Part shown: positions 1 through 11,007 of the stretch, one piece after another
Layout of the letters: the number at the start of each line of letters is the position of its first letter
How positions within the stretch are numbered: the first letter of the stretch is position 1
DNA from: Ariolimax columbianus
Lineage: Eukaryota > Mollusca > Gastropoda > Stylommatophora > Arionidae
Reading direction: 5' to 3'
Assembly: GCA_036924085.1 (NCBI GenBank)
Contig: JAVGWX010000001.1
Span: forward strand, 2,579,603 to 2,643,602
DNA length: 64,000 nucleotides
Position numbers and translations under genes: made by a program
The notes under the pieces: model-generated
Database searches by the model: none
Told to the model about the DNA's origin: nothing
What the model saw: only the letters and a program-made list of their open reading frames with translations

Positions 1-945
1 TCACACTTCAGTCGACCCAGCAGTAAATAGATGTGTCCCTATGGTTAGTGAAGGAAAAGGCAGCGAGGAAGGTAACTGGCCACTCTACCTGACACAAGCT
101 GTGCTTTAGTATACTGAAGTCTCAGTACACTTCATTCCCAACCAGCAGTTAAGTCTGCTGAAGGACACTCTTTACCTTACCTTACAAACTATCGCATCAA
201 ACTAAAAAATATGTAGAAATGTTTGGTTAAACTTAATTTTTGGTGGTTCAGATTGGGTGTATTGTTTAGAAGATTTAACCATTATTCTATTGAGCACAAC
301 ATCGCATTGTGACTGTAAATGATGATAATATATTTAAAGGAATATTTCCTTTTCTAAAGCGTGTGTGTAGATGTTATCTCCAGTGAAAACAATGTGTGCT
401 TTCTGGTTGAGGGCTTAGTGTCGAGCCTTTTGGTTACTTCATGGCTGGCATATTTGGGTAAATAGGAGAAGCGGACAAATCTGTTGCTGGCAGTTAGAGT
501 ACACAACAAACAGAGAACCCACCTGCTAACACTGGACACTAACAGTTCTTTGTCAACTCACAAACCCAGGCCTTTATTTATTTGTAATCAGAAGTGATGA
601 AGGTACGGCCAGTGGCATGGGGCAGAAACATTGATCCTGGTTCTGCAAACAGTCCTGGGTAGTCTTGAATCTTGATGACAGGTCAATGAAATCATCATCA
701 TGTCAAACTTAAGCCTGGATTACGCTGCCTGATGACAGTCCAAAGAATCCTTGAATCTTACAGATCACTGTAATCACGTTCACACATATAAAATACCTTT
801 GGTGTGGGTTGCTTGACTAGTTCTGAGCAGTCAAGAATTTTAACAGAACAAATAAATGACTTGGCAATGCTATATATCACTGTGTACCTGCCCCAAACAA
901 TATAGGTGATCATGGGCTTCCACAGCCAGACTTGCTTATCAATCT
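1..945. other. Intergenic sequence, nothing recognised
   Basis: AT-rich sequence with stop codons in all frames beyond about 60 codons. I see no recognisable protein, RNA or transposon motif. Confidence 0.4.
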
Positions 946-949
946 ATAT

Positions 950-1229
950 TATGTCAGACAACAAAACCTCCCTACCAAAAACATAATTCTTATGTAAGAC
1001 AATAAAGCCTCCCTACCAAAAAACATAATTCTTATGAAAGACAATAAAGCCTCCCTACCAAAAACATAATTCTTATGTATGACAATGAAACGTCCCTACC
1101 AAAAACATAATTCTTATGAAGACAATAAAGCCTCCCTACCAAAAACATAATTCTTATGAAGACAATAAAGCCTCCCTACCAAAAACATTATTCTTATGTA
1201 TAACAATGAAACGTCCCTACCAAAAACAA
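950..1229. repeat. Minisatellite, about 41-bp unit, about 6.5 copies
   Basis: Successive blocks read gacaataaagcctccctacc followed by an A-run and cataattcttatg. Unit length varies between 40 and 42 bp. Two units carry the variant aatgaaacgtccc, spaced three units apart, which hints at duplication of a three-unit block. Confidence 0.85.
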
Positions 1230-1629
1230 ACACTTGGAACTGGTGACCACAAATCTTTATCAATATATCTACAACGGTTGTTATTTGTTATCAAAACAAT
1301 GCAAAGATCAAGACATGAATTTGACCTTAATCATCCAGAGAAGATTCCTTGTGACAAATGCAGCCAGAGCCAGGTACATACACTTGTTGAGGATTGTTAC
1401 GATGATTAAATTACAAATAGATCATTGCCAAAGTATCAGCTTGCTTTACAGAGACATCGTACACGGTTCAAATCATGTTACGTTCAGTTTGACAGACCTG
1501 GCATGTTGTGGGGTTTTTTCTTGGTATCACATCTACCAGTTGACCCAGTTGTAAATAGGTGATTAACAAATATCAGAAGAATATTTTGGAGCCATCACAG
1601 GTGCTACAGAGTTCATCAGCATTTTCAGC

Positions 1630-2147
1630 AAAGAAAGGGACTGAGCACATATGGGGGTGCCCAGCTGTAATGGAAGGGACTGAGCACATACGGGGGTGCC
1701 CAGCTGTAATGGAAGGGACTGAGCACATATGGGGGTGCCTAGCTGTAATGGAAGGACATATGGGGGTGCCCAGCTGTAATGGAAGGGACTGAGCACATAT
1801 GGGGGTGCCCAGCTGTAATGGAAGGGACTGAGCACATATAGGGGTGCCCAGCTGTAATGGAAGGGACTGAGCCCATATGGGGGTGCCCAGCTGTAATGGA
1901 AGGGACTGAGTACATATGGGGGTGCCCAGCTGTAATGGAAGGCACTGAGCACATATGGGGTGCCCAGCTGTAATGAAAGGGACTGAGCACATATGGGGGT
2001 GCCCAGCTGTAATGGAAGGACATATGGGGGTGCCCAGCTGTAATGGAAGGACATATGGGTGTGCCCAGCTGTAATGGAAGGACATATGGATATGCCCAGC
2101 TGTAATGGAAGGGACTGAGCACATAAGGGGGTGTCCAGCTGTAATGA
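1630..2147. repeat. Minisatellite, 39-bp unit with shortened variants
   Basis: About 14 units built on gactgagcacatatggggg and tgcccagctgtaatggaag. A 39-bp unit is a multiple of three, so it creates long spurious open frames on the minus strand (13-residue repeats). Several units (about 1750, 2020-2090) lack the gggactgagca half. These short units cluster, so the deletion was copied after it arose. Confidence 0.9.
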
Positions 2148-2562
2148 AGTCACTTCTATGAGACAATGACTACTTCGTTGTACCTAATTTACTAGATTTT
2201 TGTCTAGACAGTACATTTGTATAAAATACTTCATTTAAAAAACAAGTCAATAAAAACAAAGCAAATATAGCTGCAATTATTTTTAGATATAAAGAGAGAG
2301 AATTCTATGACATGAAGTTTTCATAACTTGACCTAGTCACTTCTCTTACACCCCCATGGGGATGCACTGTACTTGTGGCTTACAGTCTCCACAGAATGGG
2401 GTAGCTAGCTAACCCCATGTCTACCCTTCTTAGTCCCCTCTTATAACATGCCTGAAAGATTACATTGCTATCATTCTTTGCTCCCCTTCCGGTCCCCTGT
2501 AGAATAGTGGAAAGTATTTATCATTTTAAAAATACATTAGCCAAATGCCATCTGGCCTTATT

Positions 2563-2592
2563 AAGTTGTACACACACACACACACACACACA
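2563..2592. repeat. (CA)n microsatellite
   Basis: About 15 uninterrupted CA dinucleotides. It lies in otherwise unremarkable intergenic DNA (2150-3190). Confidence 0.9.
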
Positions 2593-2760
2593 TGTTAGAT
2601 GCCATTGGGAGGTGCATAATTTTGTTATCTATCAACTGTGTGGCCAGTTTTCATTCCATGCCTCAGTAACACTGTTGGTCAATCCATCTTTTAGATGACC
2701 TTCTCTATACTGTGGAAGCCCTGCTGTCTGGTGGTACTCCAGCATGCAGGTTTTGTTTGG

Positions 2761-2780
2761 AGGGGGGGGGGGGGGGGGGT
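2761..2780. repeat. Poly-G tract
   Basis: A run of about 19 G beginning at the gagg near 2760. A run this long could form a G-quadruplex or be an unstable homopolymer. Nothing else nearby gives it a role. Confidence 0.8.
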
Positions 2781-3199
2781 GTGTGAACCATATGTTGCAT
2801 CACGTGGTGTATCATTGTTTCTCCATTTCTCATCCTTTCAATTGTTTGTATATAAGCCTCTCCTCTCATTTGACATGCATTCGCTTGTACTTTGGTCACG
2901 GTTCATGTCCGACACTGATATTCAATTGATCATTTCTCTTTATGACTTAGATAGAATGATTGGGAGCACTGTTGGTGATATCTACATTTTAAGTTCTCCC
3001 TGTGCATTTAACATGAAGTTTGGGATTTCTGACCTGGCCCTTCCATTTGTGCATGAATTATTATCAAATTCGTCTCCCATGTTTGACTGAGAACATTCAG
3101 ACACTTTTTGGGGTGTTTTCCTGTGAATGTATGACACACTGTGGTGGCTTCTAGGATTGCCTCAGATGTTATCCTGCCCATATCAAATACACATATACA

Positions 3200-3375
3200 C
3201 AACTCTCACAACACAACAGTGATGTCCTCAAACCAGTTGTAAGTCCATCTCTCACAACACAACAGTGATGTCCTCAAACCAGTTGTAAGTCCATCTCTCA
3301 CAACACAACAGTGATGTCCTCAAACCAGTTGTAAGTCCATCTCTCACAACACAAGTGATGCCCTCCACGTATCTC
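3200..3375. repeat. Minisatellite, 46-bp unit, about 3.8 copies
   Basis: Near-identical units of ctctcacaacacaacagtg followed by atgtcctcaaaccagttgt. The last unit is truncated and diverged. The high identity suggests recent expansion. Confidence 0.85.
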
Positions 3376-5284
3376 AACACAACAGTTCAAACCTACTCTC
3401 AGCTCATCAAGTGAACATTCCCACTCCCAGAAAGCCAGTTTTTAAAGCTCACCAAAAATGTAAATGGGTTATTTTAATAGTTTTCAGAAATCAAATCTGT
3501 ACATGTACTAGAAGCCTATTAATAATTCAATTAGATTTAGCTGCTATAGTAACAATGAGTGACAACATAAGGGTTAACTGCAGCTCAGACGTTAACCCGT
3601 TATGGTCTAAATTATTCCAAAATGTCTTGACAGCGACTTAGGCATTGCTATTGGTGAGATAATTTAAGCTGACATGCAACAAAATGAAGAAAAAAAATAT
3701 TCCGTTGTAATTGTCCAACATTAGTAAAACTGAATTCATTTTACTCATATATTTTATTATTATTATTATGAACACTTCATGTGATAGATTAATGATGTGT
3801 TTTTAAAACCATTGCCCTAAAACCGCACTGCAACTTTGTGTAACTAGGATCTGTTTAGCTGGTTAGAGCAGCCGAATGTAATGTTGTACCTATGTTTCAC
3901 AAATGGAGCGACATAATGAAGAAGAGGATCTTATCAGTTTAAACATCATTTTAGTTCAATTAGTGGAGTTTTCATGAATGTTTTTTTAAACCAACTGACA
4001 TTGGTGATCTGGTCTTGGACGTTGAGACAAAAATGTTGTAAATTCGGCCAGACTGTCAGGGGTTAAGTGATGATCAAATTTGTGGGCGGTTTCAATTGAT
4101 TTGGACAGGTAAAAGGTTAATAGATATTTCATAGGTGGCGTGATTTTGTTACATGCGAATATGCATGACCTGTAATGACTTTGTGCAACACTCCACTGGA
4201 TGGTCCATCACTTGGGTTTATTCATGCAGCTGTCTATTCATGTTTAGGTGAATGTGTTTGACAAACACATTTGACATTTCTTGAAATTGTTTCAATTATA
4301 GTGTGATCTTTTGGTAGACAGTTTGTGAGCTTGTAAGTGCAAGTAGCTGTTGTGTGAGACATTGGCAGGTGTAATGCCTGGTCAATGTGTTGTAAGATGT
4401 TCAAGTGAAAAAGAAATGATCATTGAACAAGCCAGAAGATGACTGAAGCCTACAAATATGTAAGATTGATGTACATGAAGTAGCTCGCAGACTCATGGGA
4501 ACTACTTTTGTGTTGCTCAAGCAATCATTGATACCAGCACTCAGAAAAGACTACAATCCTTACTTTGATGATCATCGCTTATATAACAAACTTTCATCAG
4601 TACTTCAAATACAACAGAAAAATGATCCTGTACTTGTGAACACCAACCTAAGTTGACCACATTATTTAGGAACAAAATCAGATTGAAGTTCTGCTATTAC
4701 TCTGTCAGAGCCAGAATGCAGAACTACTGAATTCCCACTAACTCTCATAGAAATCTGCACCTATAGAAATCTGCGGAACGTTATGGAACCATTAGTATGA
4801 AAACATTAAAATTGTCGCCACTAAAATCAGTTTCTTGTAAAGAATACTGGATCACAGAATTCAATGAAATCATTGGAAATATCAGAGTTGAGACGCCTAC
4901 AATTTGGATGAACATATCCTGCCTAACAATGTCCTACATTACAAAAGGGAATCTCATCCATTGTCTGCGATGACACAGACCTTGTGACAATTGAAACTAC
5001 AATTAGTCTTTCACTTACGTCAACAATAGTGCATGTCTATAATATGATATACATGATAACATTGTGTGGAAACAAGAGCTAAATAACATTTATATTGCCA
5101 TCTTCATGTTTTGCATTTCAATATCCAAAACGATATTTGCTATTTTAATCAACAATAAACATAGAGAATCAGATTTGTGTTGGTACAAAGTGATATCTTA
5201 AATGAAAGCAATGTGCTTTTGCTGATACAAATACAGGCGCTTACATGTTGGCATACATAGATTTGCTCAAATTCTGCACATATA
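3376..5284. other. Intergenic sequence, nothing recognised
   Basis: No open frame above about 76 codons and no transposon motif. A short stretch near 3760-3800 (attattatgaacacttcatg) resembles the start of the unclassified repeat seen at 19650, but too little remains to call it. Confidence 0.35.
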
Positions 5285-5292
5285 TACAAGTG

Positions 5293-5329
<37 letters not shown>

Positions 5330-5357
5330 TTTATATATATATATATATATACACACA
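5285..5357. repeat. Compound (CA)n(TA)n microsatellite
   Basis: CA repeats run into TA repeats, then back into an acac tail. The tract can fold on itself. Confidence 0.9.
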
Positions 5358-5519
5358 GGGCTTGAAAACAGCGCTTGTCTGCAATGAGAAACAATATTTG
5401 CTTGACGAGTTTTTAAACAAATCTATGTTTAATCGTTAAATACGTTTTAAATCATTACTACATAACATTTTTCTCGCAAGATTATTATCGATATTAAGGT
5501 TTGAATAGATCGTACATTA

Positions 5520-6450
5520 TGGATATGAGATCTAGCCCATCTTGTTCTAGTACTGGGTCTGCAGTTGAGAGTCAGAAGAGTGGGAAAAACAATTTGTGTT
5601 AAAGTGTAACGAGAAGTTTATGTGGTTCGAGTATAATGTTGAGACTGGTGTGGCAAGATGTTCAATATGTCAGCAGCTCAAAGAATTCTGCGATTGACCA
5701 AGTGTGGTTAATGGGTTCAAAGAACTATTTCTTGAGGAGACTCAAGTTTCCCAACATGTCGTCTCCACCAATGAGGTGCATGGAAGTAATCTAGGACCTA
5801 TGGAGAATGAGCTTCTCAATGGTATTTGAGTGACTGGGATGTACAGTGAAATCCAGCTTGGTGAAATTCTAAATGAACAAATCAAGTTTAAATCTGATAG
5901 AAAAGAAATTATTTAGCAGAGAATGGCCGACATGAAGGGACGTTTTTTAGCACTGCCCCAGACGTATAAACATCTAGGTCAATATCTGATAAGGTCACAT
6001 GGTCAGAAAGTTCCTTGGAAAGTTTGGTCAAAAGAAAGCAACAGTACTTGTATCTCATTACAAAGACCTTTCGCAACACGAGGGGCAAAGAAGACAGTTC
6101 AGAAAGCTTTGGATCAATGGTATTAATTTAAAATATTTGCAAAAGGTCTGTTATCAATAGATTTAATGGGAATGGCAATGCTCCATGGTGACTAGTTTCC
6201 TATTCTGAAGCTCCTTGAAATTACCTTTGTTCTACAAATTTCTACAGCTAGCTTTTGAAAGGGGTTTCAGTCCAATGATTCTGATCACAAATACAATTAG
6301 ACGTTTAGAGATTCAAAATTCAGATGACTTTATGATGATGAATCTAAATGGACCTCAACTACTACAACTTAAACCTACAAAAGCCATTGATAAATGGCGC
6401 TTCAGTGCTAAAACTACTAGGCATGTTCAAGGAGACAAACAGTAGTGACA
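5520..6450 (+). pseudogene. Decayed coding-like sequence, unidentified
   Basis: On the plus strand a series of frame-shifted fragments keeps a coding look. Near 5615 a frame gives a WFEYN..ARCSICQ stretch, which has a CxxC spacing. It continues through an ETQVSQHVVSTNEVHGSN-like stretch to a Met-initiated 67-codon frame at 5923-6126 and a 76-codon frame at 6215-6445. The CxxC start resembles the zinc-finger N-terminus of hAT-type or ZNF862-like proteins, but I see no catalytic motif. Stops and frame changes show it is not functional. The family is a guess. Confidence 0.25.
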
Positions 6451-6479
6451 GCAGCGCACTTTCTCTTAAGAAGAAATAA

Positions 6480-8759
6480 CTTAACATCTTTATACTGGTT
6501 TAGAAGACTCTAAAGAGTCTGTATAAAACCATTCATTTACATCACCTTGCTCTAAAAGCTATGCGGATCCAATTTATTCTTAACTGTCCCTGCCTTCACT
6601 ACCTCCCGTGGCAATGAATTCTAAGCATTCAGCACTCTGACTAAAGCAATATTTCCTAATATCTAATCTGGACCTCTCTTTAGTCACTATGTAGCTATGC
6701 CCTCTTATTCTTGTGGGTGGCTGTATTTTTAAAAACTTATTATAGTCTAATTTATCCATTCCTCTGATCATCTTATAAACCTGTATTAAGTTACCACGAA
6801 TTCTTCTCTCTTATAGACACTGTAGGCCGGTTTTTCTTAATCTTTCCTCATACCTAATTATGGAATCCCACTATCAGCTTTGTCGCTCTTTTTTGTATTC
6901 TTTCCAGCATGTTTATATCCTCTCTATGATAAGGACTCCACACCTGTACACAGTACTCCAATCTAGGTCTAATGCTTTATACAGTTTGACTATCACTTCC
7001 TTGCTCCTGTTTAATATTTCTTTTTATCATACCTAACATTGCATTTGCCTTTTTCACTGCTACCTGAACTTGCTCACTCACCTTACCTGTATGATCTATT
7101 ATAATCACTAGGTCTCTTTCCTTATCTATCTTTCTAATATTGTTTTCTCCCATTCTGTAATTATGTTCCATATTGGATGTACCCATGTGGATGACTGTAC
7201 ATTTATCTACATTAAACTCCATTTGTCAGCTTACAGACTATTCTCGAATTTTATCTAAATCCGACCTCAATATATCCACTTATGCTTTAGATGAGACACT
7301 ACTGCATAGTTTTGTGTCATCAGCAAATTTTGCAATCATGGATCCCATATCAATGCCCAAATCATTTATATATATCAAGAACAAAATTGGTCCCAAAACC
7401 GAGCCCTGTGGCACTCCACTTTTCACTTCACACCACTCAGAGTACTCGTTTATGCCCACCCTCTGCCTTCTTCCCGTTAACCAATTGTAAATCCATTTGG
7501 CAACTTCCCCACCTATTCCATGTGATTTTAACTTTCTAAATAATCTTAGATGAGGTACTCTATCAAAGGCCTTGGCAAAATCTAGATAAAAAACGTCCAC
7601 TGGCTGCCCTTTTCTATCATTTTGGTAACCTCCTCCATGAATTCTAATAGATTTGTTAAGCATGATCTCCCTCTAGTAAACCCATGCTGACTATTTCTGA
7701 TTAAACTAGTCTAAATGCATTACAATTTTTTCTTTGATTATTGACTTTTTTACAGACTATGCTCATTAAACTCACCTGTCTATAATTCGCTGGATCTGAT
7801 TTTTTGCCCTTTTTGAATAAGGGGATCATTTATATATCTTTTCAATCCCGTGATCCAATCTGTTTAGCAAGTGATTGAGAACATAATATAGCCAATGGTT
7901 TTGCTAGTTGGTCTCCAATTTCAAACAGCAATTAAATTATGGATGAATACCATCTTGACCTGGACATTTATTCACTTTCAACCCTCCAATTTTTTAAAAA
8001 CAATTTCCTCTGTAATACAGATTGATTTTAATCCTGCTGTATCCATGTCTCTTTGAAAAATATCTATAGGCTCTGGGATCTTGGAGCAGTCCTCTTTTGT
8101 GTAGACTGTGCCAAAGTACTGATTGAGCAGATTAGCTGCCTCCCTATTCTCACTTATCATTTTCCCTGTACTGTCTATGAGAGGGCCTACTTTGTCTTTC
8201 GTTCTTTGTTTATTTCTAACATAAGAGAAGAAGCTTTTACTGTCAGTCTTGATCCTCTGAGCAAGTTTTTTTCCCCTCTGAGCAAGTTTTTTTTCCCTCT
8301 GAGCAAGTTTTTTTTCCCGAAGTCTATTTTTGCTTTTATTCACTTTCTCAGCTATGTTCTGCTTGTCCAAATATTTTAAATATGTTTCTTTTGATTTACC
8401 TGCCTCTATATATTTTTTCCATGCTTTATTTTTAAGCTCTTCTACATTTAACTACAAATCTAGTTATCCACTTTTTACGCTTGGGGTTTATCTCCCTACA
8501 TGGAGCATATTCCTCTTTTAGCATTTCTAGAACTGTTTCAAAACTCTCCCACTCCTGTTCAACATCTGTTCCTCTGACAATATCTTTCCAGATTATGTGG
8601 TTTGCTGCCTCTTTCATCCTCTTAACATCTGCTTTAGAGCAGTCATATGTTCGCTTGTTTATGTTTACTTTCTTTCCCTGCAATAAGATCCCAACGGTTG
8701 ATTTGATGGTTACTTGAGCCAAACAGTTCCTCAACAGTAACGTTTTCAATCATATTTTC
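6480..8759 (-). mobile_element. CR1-like non-LTR retrotransposon, copy A, reverse transcriptase part
   Basis: Read on the minus strand, 7663-7280 encodes the reverse transcriptase palm: [34 protein letters not shown] and the FADDTKL catalytic box. Downstream, 7222-6977 and 6771-6580 give the thumb and C-terminal region. Upstream, 8749-7978 gives the linker between endonuclease and reverse transcriptase. The 3' end, near 6480-6540, reads aaccagtataaagatgttaa on the minus strand, and the same end is seen in copies at 28.9 and 45.8 kb. Frameshifts and stops make it dead. Its 5' part (endonuclease) continues at 10099-10440 after the composite insertion. A small 24-bp repeat (gagcaagttttttt, three units) lies at 8256-8316 inside it. 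Confidence 0.85.
8747..8759. repeat. Target-site duplication, left copy
   Basis: caatcatattttc lies directly left of the composite insert and recurs exactly at 10086-10098. An uninterrupted relative of this LINE at about 35550-35600 has the motif once, which proves the insert is an addition. Confidence 0.85.
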
Positions 8760-8965
8760 GGGGTACCTGAGCGTCCAGTCATGGGCGCGGTAGCTCCCGG
8801 CTTGCTCGGGCCGCGAGGCTTAAAGAGGTCCGACTCGCTCTTGGTCGAACCCGCCCCTGCCTTCTCTTGTCCACAATTTCCTTTTCACATCATCGCAACA
8901 CATCGATATACTGTGCCTTCCTTCTACTGGTTTGTCAAACCGTAGGGAAACAAAAATTTGCAAAA

Positions 8966-8976
8966 TAACTTAGAGT

Positions 8977-9008
<32 letters not shown>

Positions 9009-9063
9009 GCACAGCCAGCTGCATGAATTAATGTGAATTGCAGAACATATTGAACATCGACAC
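8966..9063 (+). pseudogene. 5.8S rRNA fragment (retroposed)
   Basis: The stretch starting aacttagagtggtggatcac and including ggctcgtgcgtcgatgaaga and aattaatgtgaattgcagaa is the near-universal animal 5.8S 5' two-thirds. It stops after gaacatcgaca, about 98 nt of the usual roughly 160. It then passes straight into 28S-like sequence with no 5.8S 3' end or ITS2. Substitutions such as cttagagtgg mark it as a fossil, not part of an rDNA unit. Confidence 0.85.
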
Positions 9064-9085
9064 CATGACTGACAGACTGAGAGCA

Positions 9086-9515
9086 CTTTCGTTGGGTCTA
9101 ATAGGGAACGTGTGCTGGAATTAGACCCACGGAAGACAGGTCAGTTTTACCCTCTAAATGAAAGAGCGTTTCTACGGTAATCTTGCTCAGCCCTAGAGAA
9201 ATCGCAGGTTTCAGACACTTGGTCATTGACTGACTAAAAAGCTCTTTATTGATTCATTGGGTCTAATAGTGAACGGGTGCTGGTATTAGACCCTCGGAAG
9301 ACAGGTCAGTCTTACCCTACTAATGACAGGACGTTGCTACGGAAATCCTGCTCAATTCGAGAGGAGTCGCAGACATTTGTCCATGCACTAGGCTCATAAG
9401 CCAACAACATCTCCGTGCCATGACCAGGCTTGTCCCCTGGTCAAATGCACTCCTTCGAGAGAAATCGCAGGTCGCTGACATTTGGTCCAAGTGCTTGGCT
9501 GATAAACCCGGCCCG
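9086..9515 (+). pseudogene. Tandem 28S rRNA 3'-domain fragments (sarcin-ricin loop region)
   Basis: Copy 1 (about 9086-9228) has ctaatagggaacgtgtgctgg-like sequence, agacaggtcagttttaccct, ggtaatcttgctcag and aatcgcaggtttcagacac. These are in the order found in the 28S region around the sarcin-ricin loop. Copy 2 (about 9252-9420) repeats the same order, with aatcctgctcaattcgagag and further into the domain. Copy 3 (about 9445-9515) keeps only gagagaaatcgcagg through gtgcttggctga. The loop core AGTACGAGAGGAAC is altered differently in each copy, so the copies have drifted since duplication. Confidence 0.8.
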
Positions 9516-10085
9516 GCCAAGCCGCAGAAATGCACCTGGTTAAATGCACTCCTGCCTTGCTCTTTACCCCTGTCTGCTATCAGTCATCCCAATGGACGCA
9601 GAAGAGATGCAGTCCAGCGGACATTGCACCTCTGCCCTATTGTGACAACCTCCCAGGTGGCGGGGAATGCTAGGCGTGCCATCGCTGCAGATGAGCCGAG
9701 AAAATAAAGGAAGCAAAGAGATACCTCACTCACATGCACATGCTACGTTCCTGGCAGGACGTGACAATCCTGAGACACAGTCACACTGGACTGCCTCTCT
9801 TCCGGGATAGTACAAACTAGTACATAATCCATCATATCATATCATTGCCAAACCCTATAGACACGAGTGGGGAAGGCTCGATAGTCCTGCAAGACAACTT
9901 CCCTAAGAGAGACAACTCTGACCAAAAACAACTGCTGCCTTGCAGTTAGGCTGGGGACAACCAAAGGCTAAGGAGGGCATCCCTACAGAAACACCTGTTG
10001 AAATCGGATGCACTGAGCCATAGGCTTAACAAAATAAAACAGTGCAACGTATATCGCTGTAAACAGCGTACGATGAAGAAGAAGA

Positions 10086-10440
10086 CAATCATATTTTCTT
10101 CTGTAGTAAAAACTAGGTCGAGTATGTTTTTGCGTCTGGTGGCTGCTTCTACATGTTGAATAAAAAATTGTCAGTTATGCACTTAACAAAAGGTTTTAAC
10201 TCTACAATTGCTTCTGCCATATTCCATTTTATTTCTGGAAAGTTGAAATCCCCCATTAATAATAATTTCCCTTCACTTGCCTTTGCTATGCTACTAATCA
10301 GCTCCTCATCTTCCTCTTTTTGACTTGATGGACATCTATAGCACACTCCAATCACTGTTTTTTCACCACCACTTTCTATTTCTCCCCATACACTTTCATT
10401 TTTGTTACCACATGATAAATCGATCTTTGATCATTATATA
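10086..10440 (-). mobile_element. CR1-like LINE copy A, 5' part with endonuclease remnant
   Basis: Continues the LINE interrupted at 8759. On the minus strand 10355-10149 encodes [18 protein letters not shown] and [13 protein letters not shown]. The GDFNFP motif is the signature of the apurinic-like endonuclease of CR1/Jockey-type elements. The first 13 bases are the right copy of the target-site duplication. The rest of the 5' end is missing. Confidence 0.8.
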
Positions 10441-10635
10441 AATAGGCTAATGCTGTTTATGTAATACAATTTATTTTGGTTTGGTACGCATTATTACATA
10501 GAAATATAAGTCCATGGGTGTCTAAGTTTAAATTTGTTAACTTAAATTGCATGGCTATAGTCCGATCATGCTGATTGGTGAAATTTTTGATTGACTTGTC
10601 AGTCACCCAAAAGATTTTCAAGTCCTGTGTATAAG

Positions 10636-10697
10636 TACATATATATATGTGTGTGTGTGTGGTTGTTCGCGTGCGCACACACACCTATATATATATC
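10636..10697. repeat. (TA)n(TG)n / (AC)n microsatellite
   Basis: TA and TG runs followed by a cgcgtgcg centre and an AC/TA run, giving an imperfect palindrome. The surrounding 10441-10915 shows nothing else recognisable. Confidence 0.8.
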
Positions 10698-10915
10698 AAT
10701 TGAGTTCCGTGTGAACATGACACACATCAGTTGTGTAATGACTAAATCCTAGAGTGTAGGACCCATCAAAACCCAGCACACACATATGAACCTAGATGGA
10801 GCTGTGTAAACATCAAGAATAAACTTGCCAGTCTAAGAACCATCTGACCTTTCTGTCCTCATCAAATTCACTTATTTGCCCTTTCATCAAATTTATTTCT
10901 ACAAAGGTTCAAATA

Positions 10916-10921
10916 TTTATT
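10916..10921 (-). terminator. Candidate polyadenylation signal of the CDK12/13 gene
   Basis: AATAAA on the minus strand about 87 nt after the stop codon. A second AATAAA lies about 25 nt further downstream. Both are in AT-rich sequence, so the exact cleavage site is not fixed. Confidence 0.5.
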
Positions 10922-11007
10922 AAAATAACCACCATCTAATAGCTCACACAATCATGAAACATCAACTCTGCATGTCTGTGTTTACCAGTTTATAGCTTTA
11001 ACCCCTC

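Larger units (their letters stand above)
8760..10085 (+). mobile_element. Composite retroposon of ITS1-5.8S and 28S rRNA pieces with a LINE-like 3' tail
   Basis: A 1326-bp insertion in the CR1-like LINE, flanked by the 13-bp duplication caatcatattttc. In plus orientation it holds a GC-rich ITS1-like leader (8760-8965), a 5.8S fragment (8966-9063), then two long copies and one short copy of the 28S 3' domain (9086-9515), then about 500 bp of unassigned sequence. Near 10008-10050 is a block (atcggatgcactgagcc, then aaaataaaacagtgcaacg) that matches the core of the tRNA-derived SINE family. It ends acagcgtacgatgaagaagaaga. The duplication and simple 3' tail indicate target-primed reverse transcription. 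No protein is encoded, so it must have moved in trans. Confidence 0.8.

Noticed and set aside
1563..2166. Long minus-strand frames with 13-residue repeats (up to about 197 codons)
   Set aside because: They exist in three overlapping frames because the tandem unit is 39 bp with no stops. No signal, start context or homologous protein; a by-product of the minisatellite.
8760..9515. A functional rDNA unit
   Set aside because: 5.8S is truncated and joined directly to 28S fragments without ITS2, the rest of 28S is missing, and target-site duplications flank it. It is a retroposed fossil.
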